A stretch of 64,000 nt of DNA from Gaertneriomyces semiglobifer (GCA_025558075.1 JAHLKF010000001.1:1860001-1924000), one strand, 5' to 3'. Positions 12,189 through 24,326 are shown, counted from the first letter of the stretch. Translations and numbers: made by a program. Notes: generated by a model from the sequence alone, not told the origin.

Positions 12189-12494
12189 CGCAACTTCTCA
12201 TCCAAACACAAGGGTCTTTCTTTCCACCTGTCACAGGTTGGTAAAATCCGTTACAAGGACCGCCAATTACTTCGTCGGATTCCCTCCTCTTTGTTTCGCA
12301 GTTGTCGTCTTGTCCTTTGCCATATTGTCCTTGCGATGTCGACGTTCAGCGAGTTTGCATCTTGCGCGTTGCCACGTCAACAAAGTCGTCCAGCCTTCGA
12401 ATGTCAAATCCTGGGCGACCATCGCACTGGTCTTTTTTGAAGGGAGGTCGTTGAACAAAGTAACGAGATTGTTGGAAGATAAAAAGACCGTGAG
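12189..12494. promoter_or_regulatory. Divergent promoter region PRP4 / C1D
   Basis: 306 bp between the two start codons. It contains pyrimidine-rich tracts on the plus strand. ORFs crossing it show no family features. Confidence 0.45.
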
Positions 12495-13342
12495 ATGGAG
12501 GGAGAGAAGTTGGAAAATGCACAAAAGAAGCTCACCCAAGCGCTCACAAGGATGGAGGAGACTCTGGAGCCGCTTCTGACAGTACCCTTGGACCAACACT
12601 TACAAGGCATGTCGAGCCTTGATAAAGCACAGCTGAGCTGCCTAGCGGCGTTTAGCTTGGAGTCGCTGATATTTGGTGGGTGCAAGCGAAATGACATCTT
12701 TGTCGGAGAAGGACGGCAGTTACTGACCGCCATGTATCGGCATAAATAGTATACTTGAAAACACAGGGAATGGATCCAAAGAAACACCATATACATGATG
12801 AAATCAAGCGCCTGAGAGAATATAGGCAAAAGATCAAAGAAGCTACTGCTGGTGTAAAAGCGTCCCAACCCGCAATGCGCCTCGATAAAGGAGCAGCTGG
12901 GCGGTTTGTTAAGCATGCTCTTGCGGGAAATCAGGATCAACCTGAAGAAGGGCAACTCTCTCCGCTTGGCAAACGTAAACTCGACGACCTGGCTGAGGAT
13001 TTCCTTGCAAAGGTTGCTGCAGAGGCGAGCTATACGTCTGGTCGCGAGTTTACACTAGAGTCAGGGACGAGCACTCCACTCTCAGCGGAGGACACTGTCG
13101 AGATAGTAGACGACGGCAGTACGAACAATTCAGTTGATTCGCTTGAGACAACGGATGGAAATGACTTTAACAGTAATCAAGCCGACGCAAGCGCAGGGCA
13201 ACGAAAACGGCCCAAGGTGCAGAAAGAACAGCAGAAAAAGAAGACGAAGGCAGTGAAAGCCGGCTCCGACGGTAACAGCATACATAAGAATGGGAAGAAG
13301 AGGAATCGTACGAAGTCGGGCGGAAGTAGTAGTAGTGCCTGA
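12495..13342 (+). CDS. C1D: C1D/Lrp1-family exosome cofactor
   Basis: Exons 12495-12675 and 12750-13342, 257 aa. The Sas10/Utp3/C1D domain spans about residues 1-95; the intron joins LESLIF to VYLKTQGMDPKKHHIHDEIK, matching the C1D signature (VYL.TQG.NP..H....E). The C-terminal half is disordered and basic, ending in Lys/Arg-rich tracts typical of Lrp1/Rrp47, which binds Rrp6 and structured RNA during nuclear exosome processing of rRNA and snoRNA. Start is the first ATG of the domain. It is transcribed divergently from PRP4 and converges on the PPR gene. Confidence 0.87.
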
Positions 13343-13474
13343 TAGCCACCGACTACACGCAACTGATGTATATATACTAAGTTATTAATTTATTGAGCAA
13401 GATTGAAGTAGTATACGATCTGGGCTATTCTTCTATCCTATCTGGTCTAGGCACGCTATTAAGCTGGGCTATCT

Positions 13475-14950
13475 TTATACCGAGTCGGCACCAGTATTTC
13501 TATCATTGCCCGGTCCCGATGAAGGCGTCAAGTTGGAAGACCTTGCATGGTCGATTTCGCGCAACAAAATTGCATGCGCCTCTTCCGTCTGGCCGTTCTT
13601 CTCAAGTACATCAACAACTACTTTGACTGCCGTCCTCAACAGAGGCTTTTCGCCAGCATCCACTTTCATCTCGTGGAATAAAGATAGAACCCGTTGCGTC
13701 AGATTGTGCTGAGCGTATACTTTGAGCAACGAGGTACGGAGCTTGGAGAGTTTACCGCTTCGCGGGGCGGCCGGAAGCCGCTCCACGGCTTCCGTAAACA
13801 ATGACTCTGCAGAAGTAACCGCAGTGCCGCTTGCAGGATCCGCACCAACTATACAAATCATCCGGCCATACATGATGACATCTGGGCGCACGCCACGTCG
13901 AAGCAGCTCCCTCCAACATGCCAAAGCAGCTGTCCGATCCTGGGTATTCTCGTAGAATTTCAATAGAATGCTGTATATTGCCAGAGTGTGTTTCGGATAT
14001 CGTAGCAGGTCACTGGAAAGAAGCCCACCCGGTTTGTAGAGGGACTTCACGACTACCATGACAGCATCATTCGCTTTGGAGGCTACCAATGCGCTCAAAT
14101 AGGCAGCCTGTAAGGCGTAAAACCCAGATGCCGTTCTTTCAGTGTGTTCTTTGGATACGCGATGTCCGGCAGGAGGGTTGAATTCGCTAAGCGCACTCTC
14201 ATAAATCTCGCGACACTGTACAGCCTGGCCGAGTTTCCCATACATGCTCAGGACGCGGTTGTAAGTAGTTGTAGTAGGCTTCAGTCCATTTGACTGCATC
14301 TGATGCCAGATATCAATGCCCCTGTGTAGCTGAGCGGCCCCTGAATGTTGTTCATGCAGTTGCAAGAGGTCGTTGTACCTCTCAATGTCCAGGTCCAACT
14401 TCTTTGAATTCATCTCCTGGTATATTTCGTTCGCAAGCTCCAAATCCCGCCATCGCACGCAACAACTAATAAGTGTCAACAACATACTTTGAGACGGGGG
14501 ATACCCAAATCTGCGCAGCGTGCTAACAACGTCTAATATTTCGGTCCGATATTTTATGGGATCGGAGATCAGAAGGTGGAACAACGAATGATACGACTCG
14601 TACTTTAGACGCGCAGCAATGTTGTTCTCCTTCAAGATCTCAAAGATTTGAAGAGACTCTGGTATCAGTTTCTGGGCAAGCGTAGTCGAGAAAAGGTCGA
14701 GCTTTTCGTAGCCAGAGAGTAGGTGGAGCTTGGACAGATCGATCCGTCGGGGGCGGTTAAATTTCATCGCAGCAGGAGTTGTAGGATTACGGTCATGGTT
14801 TTGGTTGGCAACATCGGAACGTCGCTGACGATGGGATGCAAAGACGGACCGTGCGGCACAACATGTGGTAAAGGTAGCTCTGTTTGGACAGTTCCAACCG
14901 GCAGGAAGCGCCCGCAGCGGGGAGTTCCAATTCCAACTTATCCTGCTCAT
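13475..14950 (-). CDS. Pentatricopeptide repeat protein, probably mitochondrial
   Basis: Single exon, 491 aa. The start is set at the ATG of MSRISWNW because codons upstream in frame lack ATG. The N-terminus is rich in Arg, Ser and Ala with few acids, as in a mitochondrial presequence. From about residue 60 the protein is alpha-helical repeats of 35 residues; clear units include RYNDLLQLHEQH..., GIDIWHQMQSNGLKPTTTTY NRVLSMYGKLG and ALACWRELLRRGVRPDVIMY GRM. PPR proteins bind organellar RNA. I cannot assign a particular orthologue. It is head-to-head with eL32. Confidence 0.8.
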   Translation of the reverse strand: MSRISWNWNSPLRALPAGWNCPNRATFTTCCAARSVFASHRQRRSDVANQNHDRNPTTPAAMKFNRPRRIDLSKLHLLSGYEKLDLFSTTLAQKLIPESLQIFEILKENNIAARLKYESYHSLFHLLISDPIKYRTEILDVVSTLRRFGYPPSQSMLLTLISCCVRWRDLELANEIYQEMNSKKLDLDIERYNDLLQLHEQHSGAAQLHRGIDIWHQMQSNGLKPTTTTYNRVLSMYGKLGQAVQCREIYESALSEFNPPAGHRVSKEHTERTASGFYALQAAYLSALVASKANDAVMVVVKSLYKPGGLLSSDLLRYPKHTLAIYSILLKFYENTQDRTAALACWRELLRRGVRPDVIMYGRMICIVGADPASGTAVTSAESLFTEAVERLPAAPRSGKLSKLRTSLLKVYAQHNLTQRVLSLFHEMKVDAGEKPLLRTAVKVVVDVLEKNGQTEEAHAILLREIDHARSSNLTPSSGPGNDRNTGADSV

Positions 14951-15224
14951 CGTTATCCTAGTGCTCGTTATCACCGCCTCTCTATACTGTAGCCGCCGCT
15001 TTCCCCTTCAATTCAAATCTCTCGCTGCTGTTCCAAAACCAGAATTGTCGCTCGCTCTTCGCAAGTCTGCCCGCTGCTTACGCAAGCAAACACGTGACCT
15101 GCCGGTTCGCTTGTGGGGCACAAAAATGGCAGCTCCAAAAGCTTGAATTTCGGTCGACGACGAACGACGAACGACGAAGGACTCCACGTTTGAACTACCT
15201 TTCCCCAGTCCGAACCGAGTCACC
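14951..15224. promoter_or_regulatory. Divergent promoter region PPR gene / eL32
   Basis: 274 bp between start codons. Near the eL32 side the 5' leader has a short tandem CGACGAA run (about 15156-15178). Confidence 0.45.
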
Positions 15225-16051
15225 ATGGTCACTCCTTTGGTCAAGCACGCTATCGTAAAGAAGCGCACGAAGAAGTTCAAGCGCCACCAGTCCGACCGTT
15301 ACAAGAAAGTTGACGTACGTTAAGTTTGAGTTTGACCCTGTTCGGTTTCTTGTGCAAAGCAAGGGAATGAGTTTATGCGAGACGCCGACGCTGTATGGGA
15401 GGGATGATTGTTATTGGCCGTTAGAATGCTGTACACGGGAAGGGCAGACTTTGACTGATATCGTAATGGGGTCAACCTACGGAGGAATGGAGCGAGATTT
15501 GCGAAGAGGGTTCCCAATAGCATATCGTAGAAGGGATATATTTTTCGCTGCGAAATCATTGATTTGCGGAAACGGAACTGCGGGGTTGGATTACGATCAA
15601 ATGTCAGTGGGGCGAGGCTGATGGCTAACGCGGCTTTCTTTTTCATATTTGTAGGAGTCATGGAGGAAACCCAAAGGTATTGACAACAGGGTGCGCAGGA
15701 GGTTCAAGGGCCAAATTGCCATGCCCAAGATCGGTTATGGTTCCAACCAGAAGACCCGCCACCTGCTCCCCAACGGATTCAAAAAATTCTTGGTCAAGAA
15801 CACCTCTGACCTTGAGCTTCTCCTCATGCACAACCGTGTTTACGCTGCCGAGATTGCTCACAACATCTCGTCCCGCAAGCGCATTGCAATCCTTGAACGT
15901 GCGGCCCAGTTGAACGTCAAGGTGACAAATGCTGGTGCTCGTGTTCGCACTGCTGTAAGTGGACCATCACGTAGTATCCTTTTGATTTCCATTTCGGTAG
16001 CTAATCTATTGCATTCTTTCTGCATACGGAAATATATAGGAAAACGAATAA
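15225..16051 (+). CDS. RPL32: Cytosolic ribosomal protein eL32
   Basis: Exons 15225-15314, 15655-15954 and 16040-16051, 133 aa, the normal eL32 length. Conserved blocks are [58 protein letters not shown] and [12 protein letters not shown] at the C-terminus. The third coding exon holds only GAA AAC GAA TAA. Intron 1 is 340 nt, by far longer than most introns here, as often seen in highly expressed ribosomal protein genes; I found no convincing snoRNA boxes in it. Divergent from the PPR gene. Confidence 0.96.
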
Positions 16052-16631
16052 ACCTGGTGTCTATTCAGATAAGATTAAATAAATACGCTGCGTCCCCACA
16101 GATCTTTTTCCTGTTGCGAGATTTGGTATACGGGTGAACTGGATGGCCGAAAGCGTTGGGCATGTCGCCATTGCTAGACCTGGGCTGATTTCAAACAGCA
16201 ACTAACCTTGACCATACACTTTCAAAAGGGAGTGGTGGTGGCTTACGAACGTTTTCCAGGGTTTTTCTCACGAGTAGGGAACACCACTTGGACCCCTAAA
16301 TAGCTCCCCTCGCCGTTTAGAACCCATCTTTTCTTTAGCCTGCTTGCGACGAGTGCTGATTACGCTGGATGTGGGTTCTGTTAATGATTTGGCAGTTGCT
16401 CGCGTCGGTCGCTACGATCGCGTTAACCCTAACCCCAGGAACTCTCGCAAAAGATTATCCTCCGACTTTCTTTTGACGCACGGCAGTCAAAGTGAAAGAG
16501 CATTGATCCACCAGAGAACTTACCAAAAGAAAGGAGGAAGAGCCTTTACCGTCCTGCAGAGGCAACGGAGGGGTGCACACTAGCCATTGGAGTCGGACGA
16601 GAAACGGTTGTTCAAGCGGAGAGGTAACAAG
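16052..16631. other. Spacer eL32 to uS10m with telobox-like motif
   Basis: 580 bp. It carries TTAACCCTAACCCC at 16423-16436, about 200 bp upstream of the uS10m start. Such AACCCTAA elements are Tbf1-type sites in some fungal promoters. No gene seen. Confidence 0.45.
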
Positions 16632-17808
16632 ATGAGCAGAGTCACCATCGTCAAGGTGAGTCTTTTTTCTTTAGATGGCATCTAGCTTCCTCTGACACTG
16701 AATTTTCTATTTAAGCGGTTAGCATGCTCGGTGTCAAGAGCGCGAGTAGTCTCGTCACATATAAAACCCATTCCACGCCATTCCCGCACATATGCAACTG
16801 AACCGCCATCATCAGAAGCCGATCCGGCCGCCCCGTCGGTACCACCTTCCGAACCCATTCCCAGTCCCGAATTCACGCCTTTAGCGTCGCGGGATCCAGA
16901 AAGCTATTACAGCTGGCATTCCTTACAATGTGAGTTTGGACTATCTAGTTCTCATCGCGTTCCTGCGCTCGCAAAGTGGGAGTTCGGAGTGAATGGCTGC
17001 TGCCTTGCGCAGCAATCACAATGCTGTTCTCCGTACATAATGGCGTTCTGCCAAAGTGTACGGGTGCTCCGTCAATCTCCACCCCTTTCTGTTTCGGAAA
17101 GAGGGAATGTATTCTTTGCAACATCAATGTGGTATCATAGTACGCCAGGATCCTCAAGCTCCTTCTTGGTCTTGGCGCCTCCAATTTTCCACAACATGCA
17201 GTACCAGTCATCGAGAGTGTTCTCGCCGTCAGCTAGTAGTTTCTGACTTCGACTGACACGTTTCGCTCCATGTAGTATCCGAAGCCCTCGACATCCCATC
17301 AATTCCAGCACCAAAACCCACTTCCAATACCCTCGTTTGTACGCTAAAGCTTCGCGGCTTCATGCCGGACCACCTCGATTTTGTCGCCTACTTTGCACGG
17401 TATTCGGCGCACTCGATGCAGCTTCCAACCAGCGACGTCATTCATCTTCCAGTGGAAACGAAAAAGTGGTACGTTATCAAGGGTCCTTTCGTACATGGCA
17501 AGACCAAGGAGGTATTTGAGAAAAAGACCCATGTACGATGCGTTCAACTTTACGATGCGAGTCCTGAAAGCGTGCAGGCATGGGTAGACTACGTCCGAAC
17601 ACATTTGCCCAGCGGCATCGATATAGAAGTAGACAGGTTTGAGTGGGCAGCATTACCACAGTCGGTGGATGATGCTACGCCAACAGAAGTTAAAAGTAGC
17701 GGGCGAAAAAGCAGGAGAAAGAATGGTTTAACGTTTGAGGACGAAGTCAGAGGGTTGAGAGAGCAGCTGCTGAAAAAGTTTACGGCGGGTGCAGTGAAAA
17801 AGAAGTAG
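16632..17808 (+). CDS. MRPS10: Mitochondrial small-subunit ribosomal protein uS10m
   Basis: Exons 16632-16655, 16716-16929 and 17276-17808, 256 aa. After an Arg/Ser-rich presequence (RLACSVSRARVVSSHIKPI) the uS10 fold appears: CTLKLRGFMPDHLDFVAYFA, HLPVETKKWYVIKGPFVHGK, TKEVFEKKTHVRCVQLYD, then AWVDYVRTHLPSGIDIEV. uS10m belongs to the mitoribosome head. The C-terminal tail is basic and disordered. The first coding exon is 24 nt. Intron 2 is 346 nt and its ORFs look like noise. Phases close at every junction. Confidence 0.9.
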
Positions 17809-18318
17809 AGTAGCCAGCCGACGTGTCGAGTATGCATAGCATGATAGAATTACGAGGAAGCTCCATTCATCTGAATATAATCATCAAGGCCCGTTCAGAG
17901 GGACCAACATGGTACCATCGTGGCGTCCCAATCACAAAGAAAAATGTTTGCTGATGTGCGCTTCTGGGCGACGAAAAGAGATCGCCCGTCAATATGTGAA
18001 AAGAGCAAGAGTTGGTACCTTTGCTATTAATGCATAAAGGGACTCCGACGTTTGCATGCATTGTCCGATGCCAACACGCGTGGAAACATGCCCTGGCAGG
18101 CGAAGCATCGCACTACTCTCGAGTCTAGTACTCTAGTAGTGGAGAGTTTTGTTCGGCAAAGATTGGAGGGTATGAGATGAAACGAGGGCAGCAAAGGCAA
18201 GGTCGGGCTTCCTGCGACAATGTTTGGACGAACCGTCCGTGTACTTCGTGCGATATCTGAAGGATCTACATTATATTACGACAAAACAAGCGATACAGAG
18301 CTGCAGTACAGCGACGAA
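17809..18318. other. Convergent spacer uS10m / D2HGDH
   Basis: About 510 bp between two 3' ends. Contains only an imperfect hairpin (listed separately). No gene recognised. Confidence 0.5.
18111..18141. repeat. Short inverted repeat
   Basis: CACTACT at 18111-18117 is mirrored by AGTAGTG at 18135-18141 with a 17-nt loop. It sits between two convergent 3' ends, so a role in 3' end formation is possible but unproven. Confidence 0.4.
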
Positions 18319-20084
18319 CTACGCCGGCGGAAAGTATTTGTATGGGTTCAAGATGCCTTTGGGATCAAACGCTCGTTTGACGCTACGCATAAGGTCGATG
18401 AATTCTTTACTTTTGGAGTATTCCAAGTAAGGTGCTTTCATCAAACCCAGCCCATGTTCTGCAGAGATAGATCCTCCGTATTCCTTGACGATCTCGTACA
18501 GGTGTGGCTCAAGGGCTTGATCAATGGTCGAACTCCAGCCGGTAGTGGTTAGGTTTAAATGCAAGTTACCATCACCCATGTGCCCAAATCCAACCACATG
18601 CTTGACATCACCAGTCGCGGATCCATCTTTGGCAAACAGCCCAGCAGCAGCGAGGCGGTCTTGCATGCGATCCACGATCTCATAGAGTTTCGGCACACGA
18701 ACACTAAGGTCGTACTTGTAGTTTCCACCTTCCTTTGCTAAAGATTCGGTAATCGACTCGCGAATGTTCCATATTGAAGCTGCCTGCACGGAGTCTTGTG
18801 CCAAGGCTCCATCCTCAACTGTCCCCTCGCTCATGACTTTGTCCAAAAACGTCGCCAGCTTTTCGTCATCATGATCCTTATTGGATCCACTTGTCTCGAG
18901 AACAACGTAAAAGGGCGTTTCCGTGCTGAACGGCTCGCGTACATTGGGAATATGCTTCTTCACCAATTGCAGGCACGTGTTGTCGAAGAACTCAAAAGCT
19001 GAAAGGATTTCATTCAGTTCATTCTTTGCCTGCTTAAAAACTTGTTGAACGCCTTCAAAGGTCGGGACACCAAGCATGGCTACGTTTACAGCGTTCGACC
19101 TTCTTGGAGTGAGAATCGACACAGAGGTGATGATACCTAGGGTGCCCTCGGATCCAATGAAAAGCTGTTTCAAGTCAAAGCCAGTATTGTCCTTCCGCAG
19201 AGGTTGGCCAAGTTCCACTATACGCCCGTCAGGCAAAACCACTTCCATCGAGAGCACGGTGCCATGCAAGCTTCCGTAACGAAGAAGGCGTAATCCGCCA
19301 GCATTCGTTGCGACATTTCCTCCGATTTGGCAGCTTCCTTTTGCTCCCAAGTCTGCAATATACAAGATTAAACGATTAAAACAGCATAGCGCAGGCAAAC
19401 AAACTAACATAGTACCTAGGGGCATCATGTACCCGCGATCAGCAAGGTAATTGTCCAGAACCTCCAGAACACAGCCGGCGTCACAGGTCAAAATACCCGA
19501 TACGTCGTCAAAGTGCCTGATTTCATTCATGTTCTGCAGGCTGATGACAATCTCATCATGAACTGGCACACTTCCACCAACAAGTCCTGTATTGCCTCCC
19601 TGTGGGACCACAGCGATGTTCTTCTCGTTACAGTACCTGAGGACGGAAGACACCTCTTGTGACGTCCTCGGTCGCAGAACTAGGGAGCCACGGCCTTTGA
19701 ATCGTCGCATCCAATCCTAAACAAACACCAGGTACTATCAGATAATAGTTTGCCTTGTGGCGGCCTCACAACGCCCAGTACCTCATTATATGGCTCGGTT
19801 TCGTCTGGGCTCTCAAGTACACCTGAATCACCGCGAATAACACTTTTAAAAAAGGCAACATCCGCCTCGTCAACTCGCTTAAAACCAGCATCACGAGCTA
19901 TGTGCGGATAACGGTCGGTTGTGTAGGTAACAGCGCCTACTGCCCGTCCCACAGCAGTGGTGCTCAAAGGACGCCGGCAGTGAACTGGGGCCCGGATGCC
20001 GGCATTACCAAGCATTCTAGAAGAGACGGACATGGCTGTCCGAAGCAAAGGGGCCCGTACTTGGCTCAGGATATAACGCTCCAT
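18319..20084 (-). CDS. D2HGDH: D-2-hydroxyglutarate dehydrogenase, mitochondrial
   Basis: Exons 20084-19782, 19716-19416 and 19352-18319, 545 aa. The FAD_binding_4 domain contains VPQGGNTGLVGGSVP (about 137-151) and GSCQIGGNVATNAGG; the FAD-oxidase C-terminal domain has GFGHMGDGNLHLN and ends SAEHGLGLMKAPYL. It oxidises D-2-hydroxyglutarate to 2-oxoglutarate using FAD, passing electrons to the respiratory chain or another acceptor. The N-terminus (MERYILSQVRAPLLRTAM) is basic and hydroxylated as in a mitochondrial presequence. Yeast Dld2/Dld3 belong to the same family; a D-lactate dehydrogenase role cannot be excluded. Divergent from the unknown 883-aa gene. Confidence 0.9.
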
Positions 20085-20431
20085 GGTTGTTCCTATTGCT
20101 TGGGTGATGAGAGTCGAACTTCAGTGGGAGTGAGAGAGATCAAACATCAACTGAAGCTGTTGGTTTCCAGGTGGCCTCCAACTTTTGCTGCCCGCCGCCA
20201 GTGCCTACCCCTGCCTTTGTCCTCTTGACAGGGATCAGTTTAACTGATTCAAGCGTCAGAGATCAGTTTCACGTCCAAACGATCTGTCGCTGATTGTTCT
20301 GCTGCAAAAGTTTTAGAACGCGACATTGCTTTGAATCTCACACTTCATCCCAAACAGACGGCCGATGAACGGACGCCAGAAAGGCAGAAACCAGCGCCGA
20401 GGCGGATGATTACGAGTAGAGTTGGACAACG
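20085..20431. promoter_or_regulatory. Divergent promoter region D2HGDH / 883-aa protein
   Basis: 347 bp between start codons; no clear box recognised. Confidence 0.4.
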
Positions 20432-23264
20432 ATGGACTATTCGGACTTGCGCAAGATAAGGCGCACGCTACGGCAACTCTGCGCAAAGTTGGATTCTCTA
20501 GCAGACGCAGCCATGCGACCATCCTACGAACACGCGCAACGACAAGATCCTAGCAGCCACATGGTAAAAGATTTGTGGGAGCCGGTTGAGAGTTTGGATG
20601 AAGATGTGGATGATCGAACCTTCATGGGTTTCAAACGCCCAAATACCAGGGTGACCTTCAAAAGGAAACGTCCGCGTGAAATAGAGCGAAGGGATACCCT
20701 CGTAACAAGGCCGAACGTTGTATCAACAGCCCCGACCATACCGTCAGTGATACATCATTTGGAATTTACCACACATTTGCCATCGCCGGTGCGGCGTCCC
20801 ATTATATCGGTGATTGATTTGTTCAGAGAACTAATCGAGAAAGTGTGGGTTGAAAATCTGGATGGCTGCACTCACAAACCTAGCCGTCATCCGCCAACGC
20901 GGGCTGGTCGGACATCTGATCCTACTGCGCGAAAGCCAGGGAATACAGTATTCCCGTTGGCCCAGCTGGCCTCGTTTGAAGTTGCAAAATGTATACCACA
21001 ACGTGGAAACATAATCGGCGAAGATTCTGAGGATCTTGAGACACAGGAAGCCTGGTATGATGCTGTTCCCGCCCACTTTCGCAGGTGAGCTTGTATGTTT
21101 CCTGATTTCCATACTTCGCGTTTACTTCGATGATGCTCATCGGTGCTCGGGGGAAGGTACGTCCTATGGAGTCACATTATACAACTTTGCAAGGAGCATA
21201 TACCGATTCACGGGCCGTATGTTTCGTTGGTGGAAATCTGCGTCTCGCACGGTGCTTACATCCAGGTGTGTTTGCACATGCAGCGAGCGCCACATCTATA
21301 ATGCGTTCATTGCTATTACTGAGTATCGCAAACTAGGCCTGGGAACTCCTACTGCATTACTGGTTTCTTCGCCAAACCCCGACTACGTCTGATTTCACTT
21401 GGTCGTTCTCGATCGCGACCAAATTACGGAAGGTGGACACATGGACTCGTCATGTCGGGTTTGGCCTCACAGTACAACAGTGTTCCCACCTTGTGGCGAG
21501 TTCTATATGGGACTTTCTTCCGTCCAACGAAGTGGATATTCTGAAAATACATGCTTTGAGGGCTTTGATCAGCGATGATTTCGCTTTAGGAAGCGTTGCG
21601 GACCATGGCCCTAAGTGGTTAAGAGTTATGGCAGAACATAATGCACAATGTCATATATCATTGTGCGTATGCCAAGGAACTTTATATGACTTATCCACCC
21701 GACCAATTGCCACATTCAAACCGCCGGCGACACTGCACCTCGCATTGATGCTCAGGTGCATTCAAGTGATGTCGCGGTATCCGGAGCGCTTTCCAGCTGA
21801 CGCATCGATAGACGATGTGATCAACTCTGCGGTAGATGTGTCGGCTGGCCTTGAACTTGATAGCATCATTCCTTTCTTCCCGACTTTCGATGATATGTCT
21901 ACCTTGAAAGATTGCTTGAGAGCATGTGACGCCCTGCCACTTGTTGAAAAGCTGACCGTCGCTATGCTTGATGGATACGATAAGTTACGTAAAGGTGACA
22001 GTCATACAATAACGCCTAGTCGGAAACAACTTCAAAAGGAACTGCACATTTTGGGAAAAACTCTGGCAGGAAGGCCGGAAGCAGGCAGCCGCTGGTACGT
22101 TACTGTCCATGTGCCTATTCGTTAATGCGCAGCGCGACTGACATTACTTCAAGGCGTTATGAGCCCCTGCTCCACACCTGGATCCTTGCCACGCCATTGT
22201 CAAAGCGTCACGCGGTTGATCGCAGAGTTGAACCGCCTGTATCAGTGTCGCACATAACACCGTCAAATGCTTGGGCTACGCCGCCGAGATATGGCGCACA
22301 TTCCCCTGTCATTTTCCAGAATTTTTCTTCGCCCATTGAGATGTATCGTGCATTTAAAATGAGAGCAGTAGAGCTGCCGAAGAAGTTCCGCAATAGGCGC
22401 CGGATTCTAGAAAGCGATAGCGGGAGCGAAGACGAACTTGTGTCAGGGGTTGCGAACAAGACTTCCTCTGGTATATTTGCGCGCCCTCAGTTGGACAGAG
22501 TACATGGCAGTTTCAATTGCAAAGTTGAGATCCTGAAACGGTCGGTCGTACGTGGAAGCGATTCTGAGGATGACCTGCTGACCAGTTACAAGGCTGTGTG
22601 TTCTCCGACACAGAAACGAGATCTAACGGGAACTACGCATAGATTTACACCGCTACATAGCCATAGCCGGAAACGATGCACGTCCGTCAACGACAGGGAA
22701 GACATACCGCTCAAGCAACGGGGGCTGAGGCTCGTGACTTCAGCAATCCAGACTCCCCAGCTGGTTAATAAGACCTTGGCTCCTACAATTGACAGTCGCG
22801 GGCCGGCGTTAGCACCTCAAAGCCTCAATGTGCCGCCTTCCCGGCGGCCTCGAGATCATGACTTTCGAGGTCCCGTGCGCAAGGTCCACCATCCAGAACA
22901 CGGCAAATCAGTCATGGCATCAAGTGATAACCCATTTCTGAGTCCGCCGTTATCAAGTGAAGGTCGCGAGAATGATGAGCTGAGAAAGGGCCGAAACTCA
23001 CGTCTCGTTAAGGGCTTGTTGGCAAATAAGCGAGAGCGATCAAAATCGCCGGACATCGTGGTGCTGCCGAAGCCTGCTAAATTGCTCACCGTCAAGACCG
23101 AAATGGATGAATTAACATGTACCAGTCTGGCAGGTCTCACGGAGTCGACGGCAAACGGTGTATATGGCGATGTGGCAGTCGATTTACAGGCGGCAGTACG
23201 TGTCGAGCTTCGCGCGGTTGACGCTTTGCCATTCACACACGAGCTGGATGAGCTGGCCATATAA
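20432..23264 (+). CDS. Unrecognised 883-aa protein
   Basis: Exons 20432-21084, 21157-21265, 21337-22094 and 22133-23264; every phase closes and the long frames stay open, so the gene is real. I do not recognise a family. Residues 1-50 look like a short coiled segment. Residues about 215-560 are predominantly helical, with many Leu, Ile, Trp and His (SHIIQLCKEHIPIHG, AWELLLHYWFLRQ), resembling helical-repeat scaffolds. After it comes RRYEPLLHTWILATPLSKR, then a 330-residue disordered basic tail with two CK2-like acidic Ser clusters (SDSGSEDE, GSDSEDD) and a likely nuclear localisation (KKFRNRRR). A nuclear scaffold is a guess from composition only. Confidence 0.75.
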
Positions 23265-23372
23265 TGATACCCGCGAGCTTTTTCTGTCCGCACATACACG
23301 ATATTATGAATATTAAATAATACCTCTTGCAAGGCAATGATGCGAAAGCTCGTAATCTCAAAGGGATCGCCA

Positions 23373-24042
23373 CTACCGCCTGTCCCGATGCCGCCTATCA
23401 CTGCCTTCAACTGATGGACTTCTTCGGCGCTTCTTATGTTTGTGTTCAGATTTATCCTTACGTTTCTCATCTTTTTCTGCTCGTCTTTTGGCTTTTCTTC
23501 TGCGCTTTTCCGCCTTTTTCAAAAGATACGCACGCATCGGATCCTCCTCGTCCATTTCTTTGATTTTTCTGATTTCGTCATCGTCGGTCTCAATCTCAGA
23601 GTCCTCACGCGCATCGCCTTCCACTCTTGGCTTCAAGTGATCCGGCAGGATGTGCATCCTCCTCTTCAAATCCTCTTCTGCATCATAATCCTCGCGTTCC
23701 GCACCGCTTTTATACTCTTTGACGTGATCTACTCTAATGGTACGACCAATTATCTTGATTCCATTCAAGTTGTCCACCGCTAAGGTTGTACTTCTTTGGT
23801 CTTCGTAAGCCAGAAAGGCGAAGCCCTTGCTTTTGCCGGTCTCTTTATCTCGAACTAAGTTGACGTCAACCACTTCTCCATATTGAGAGAATACTGCTAT
23901 GACATCGCCTTCAGTGAGGTTGTATGGCAGGCCTCCGATATAAATATAGGCGGATGAAGCGTACTGGGCATGCCAAGAGGAGGAAGCGGATGTGCTGTGG
24001 AAAAGTTCGTGCGCATTGAGACGTTGAATTTCTTTCACGACG
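23373..24042 (-). CDS. IST3: Ist3/RBMX2 RES-complex RNA-binding protein (first exon not placed)
   Basis: The main exon encodes VVKEIQRLN, then a Trp-His block SSWHAQYASSAYIYIGGLPY and one RRM: RNP2 AYIYIGGL and RNP1 KGFAFLAY, ending RTIRVDHVKEYK. This is the Ist3/Snu17/RBMX2 arrangement, in which the RRM binds Pml1 and Bud13 (RES complex) and sits on SF3b in the activating spliceosome. The C-terminus is Lys/Arg/Glu-rich. A splice acceptor (GTATAG) lies just before residue 2, so a tiny first exon must exist upstream; one option uses ATGCAGAG at about 24079-24086 with an atypical donor, but I am not sure. About 230 residues. Confidence 0.85.
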
Positions 24043-24326
24043 CTATACAAAAAAACCCTTTAGCAAAAGAGGAGTCTGTGACCTCTGCATCAAAAGATCA
24101 CCCACTTCATCGTACATGCAGGCCTCGACAGGCGTTGAGGATCTGGTTGAATGGAGTTTGCAGGGGAAAAGCGTCGGTGACATGGAACATTTTGGACATC
24201 GATAACAGGCCATTCGGCCATGACTGTGCCACTTGCGCGTCGTTTTGAAGATCAAGGGGGACCTCAAATATCGCACTCAAAGCGACGCTGTAGCGACAAG
24301 GAGCGAACATCTCGTGAAAAACAAGG

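Noticed and set aside
15315..15654. snoRNA in the long eL32 intron
   Set aside because: I looked for box C (RTGATGA) with box D (CTGA) and H/ACA patterns and found no convincing pair.
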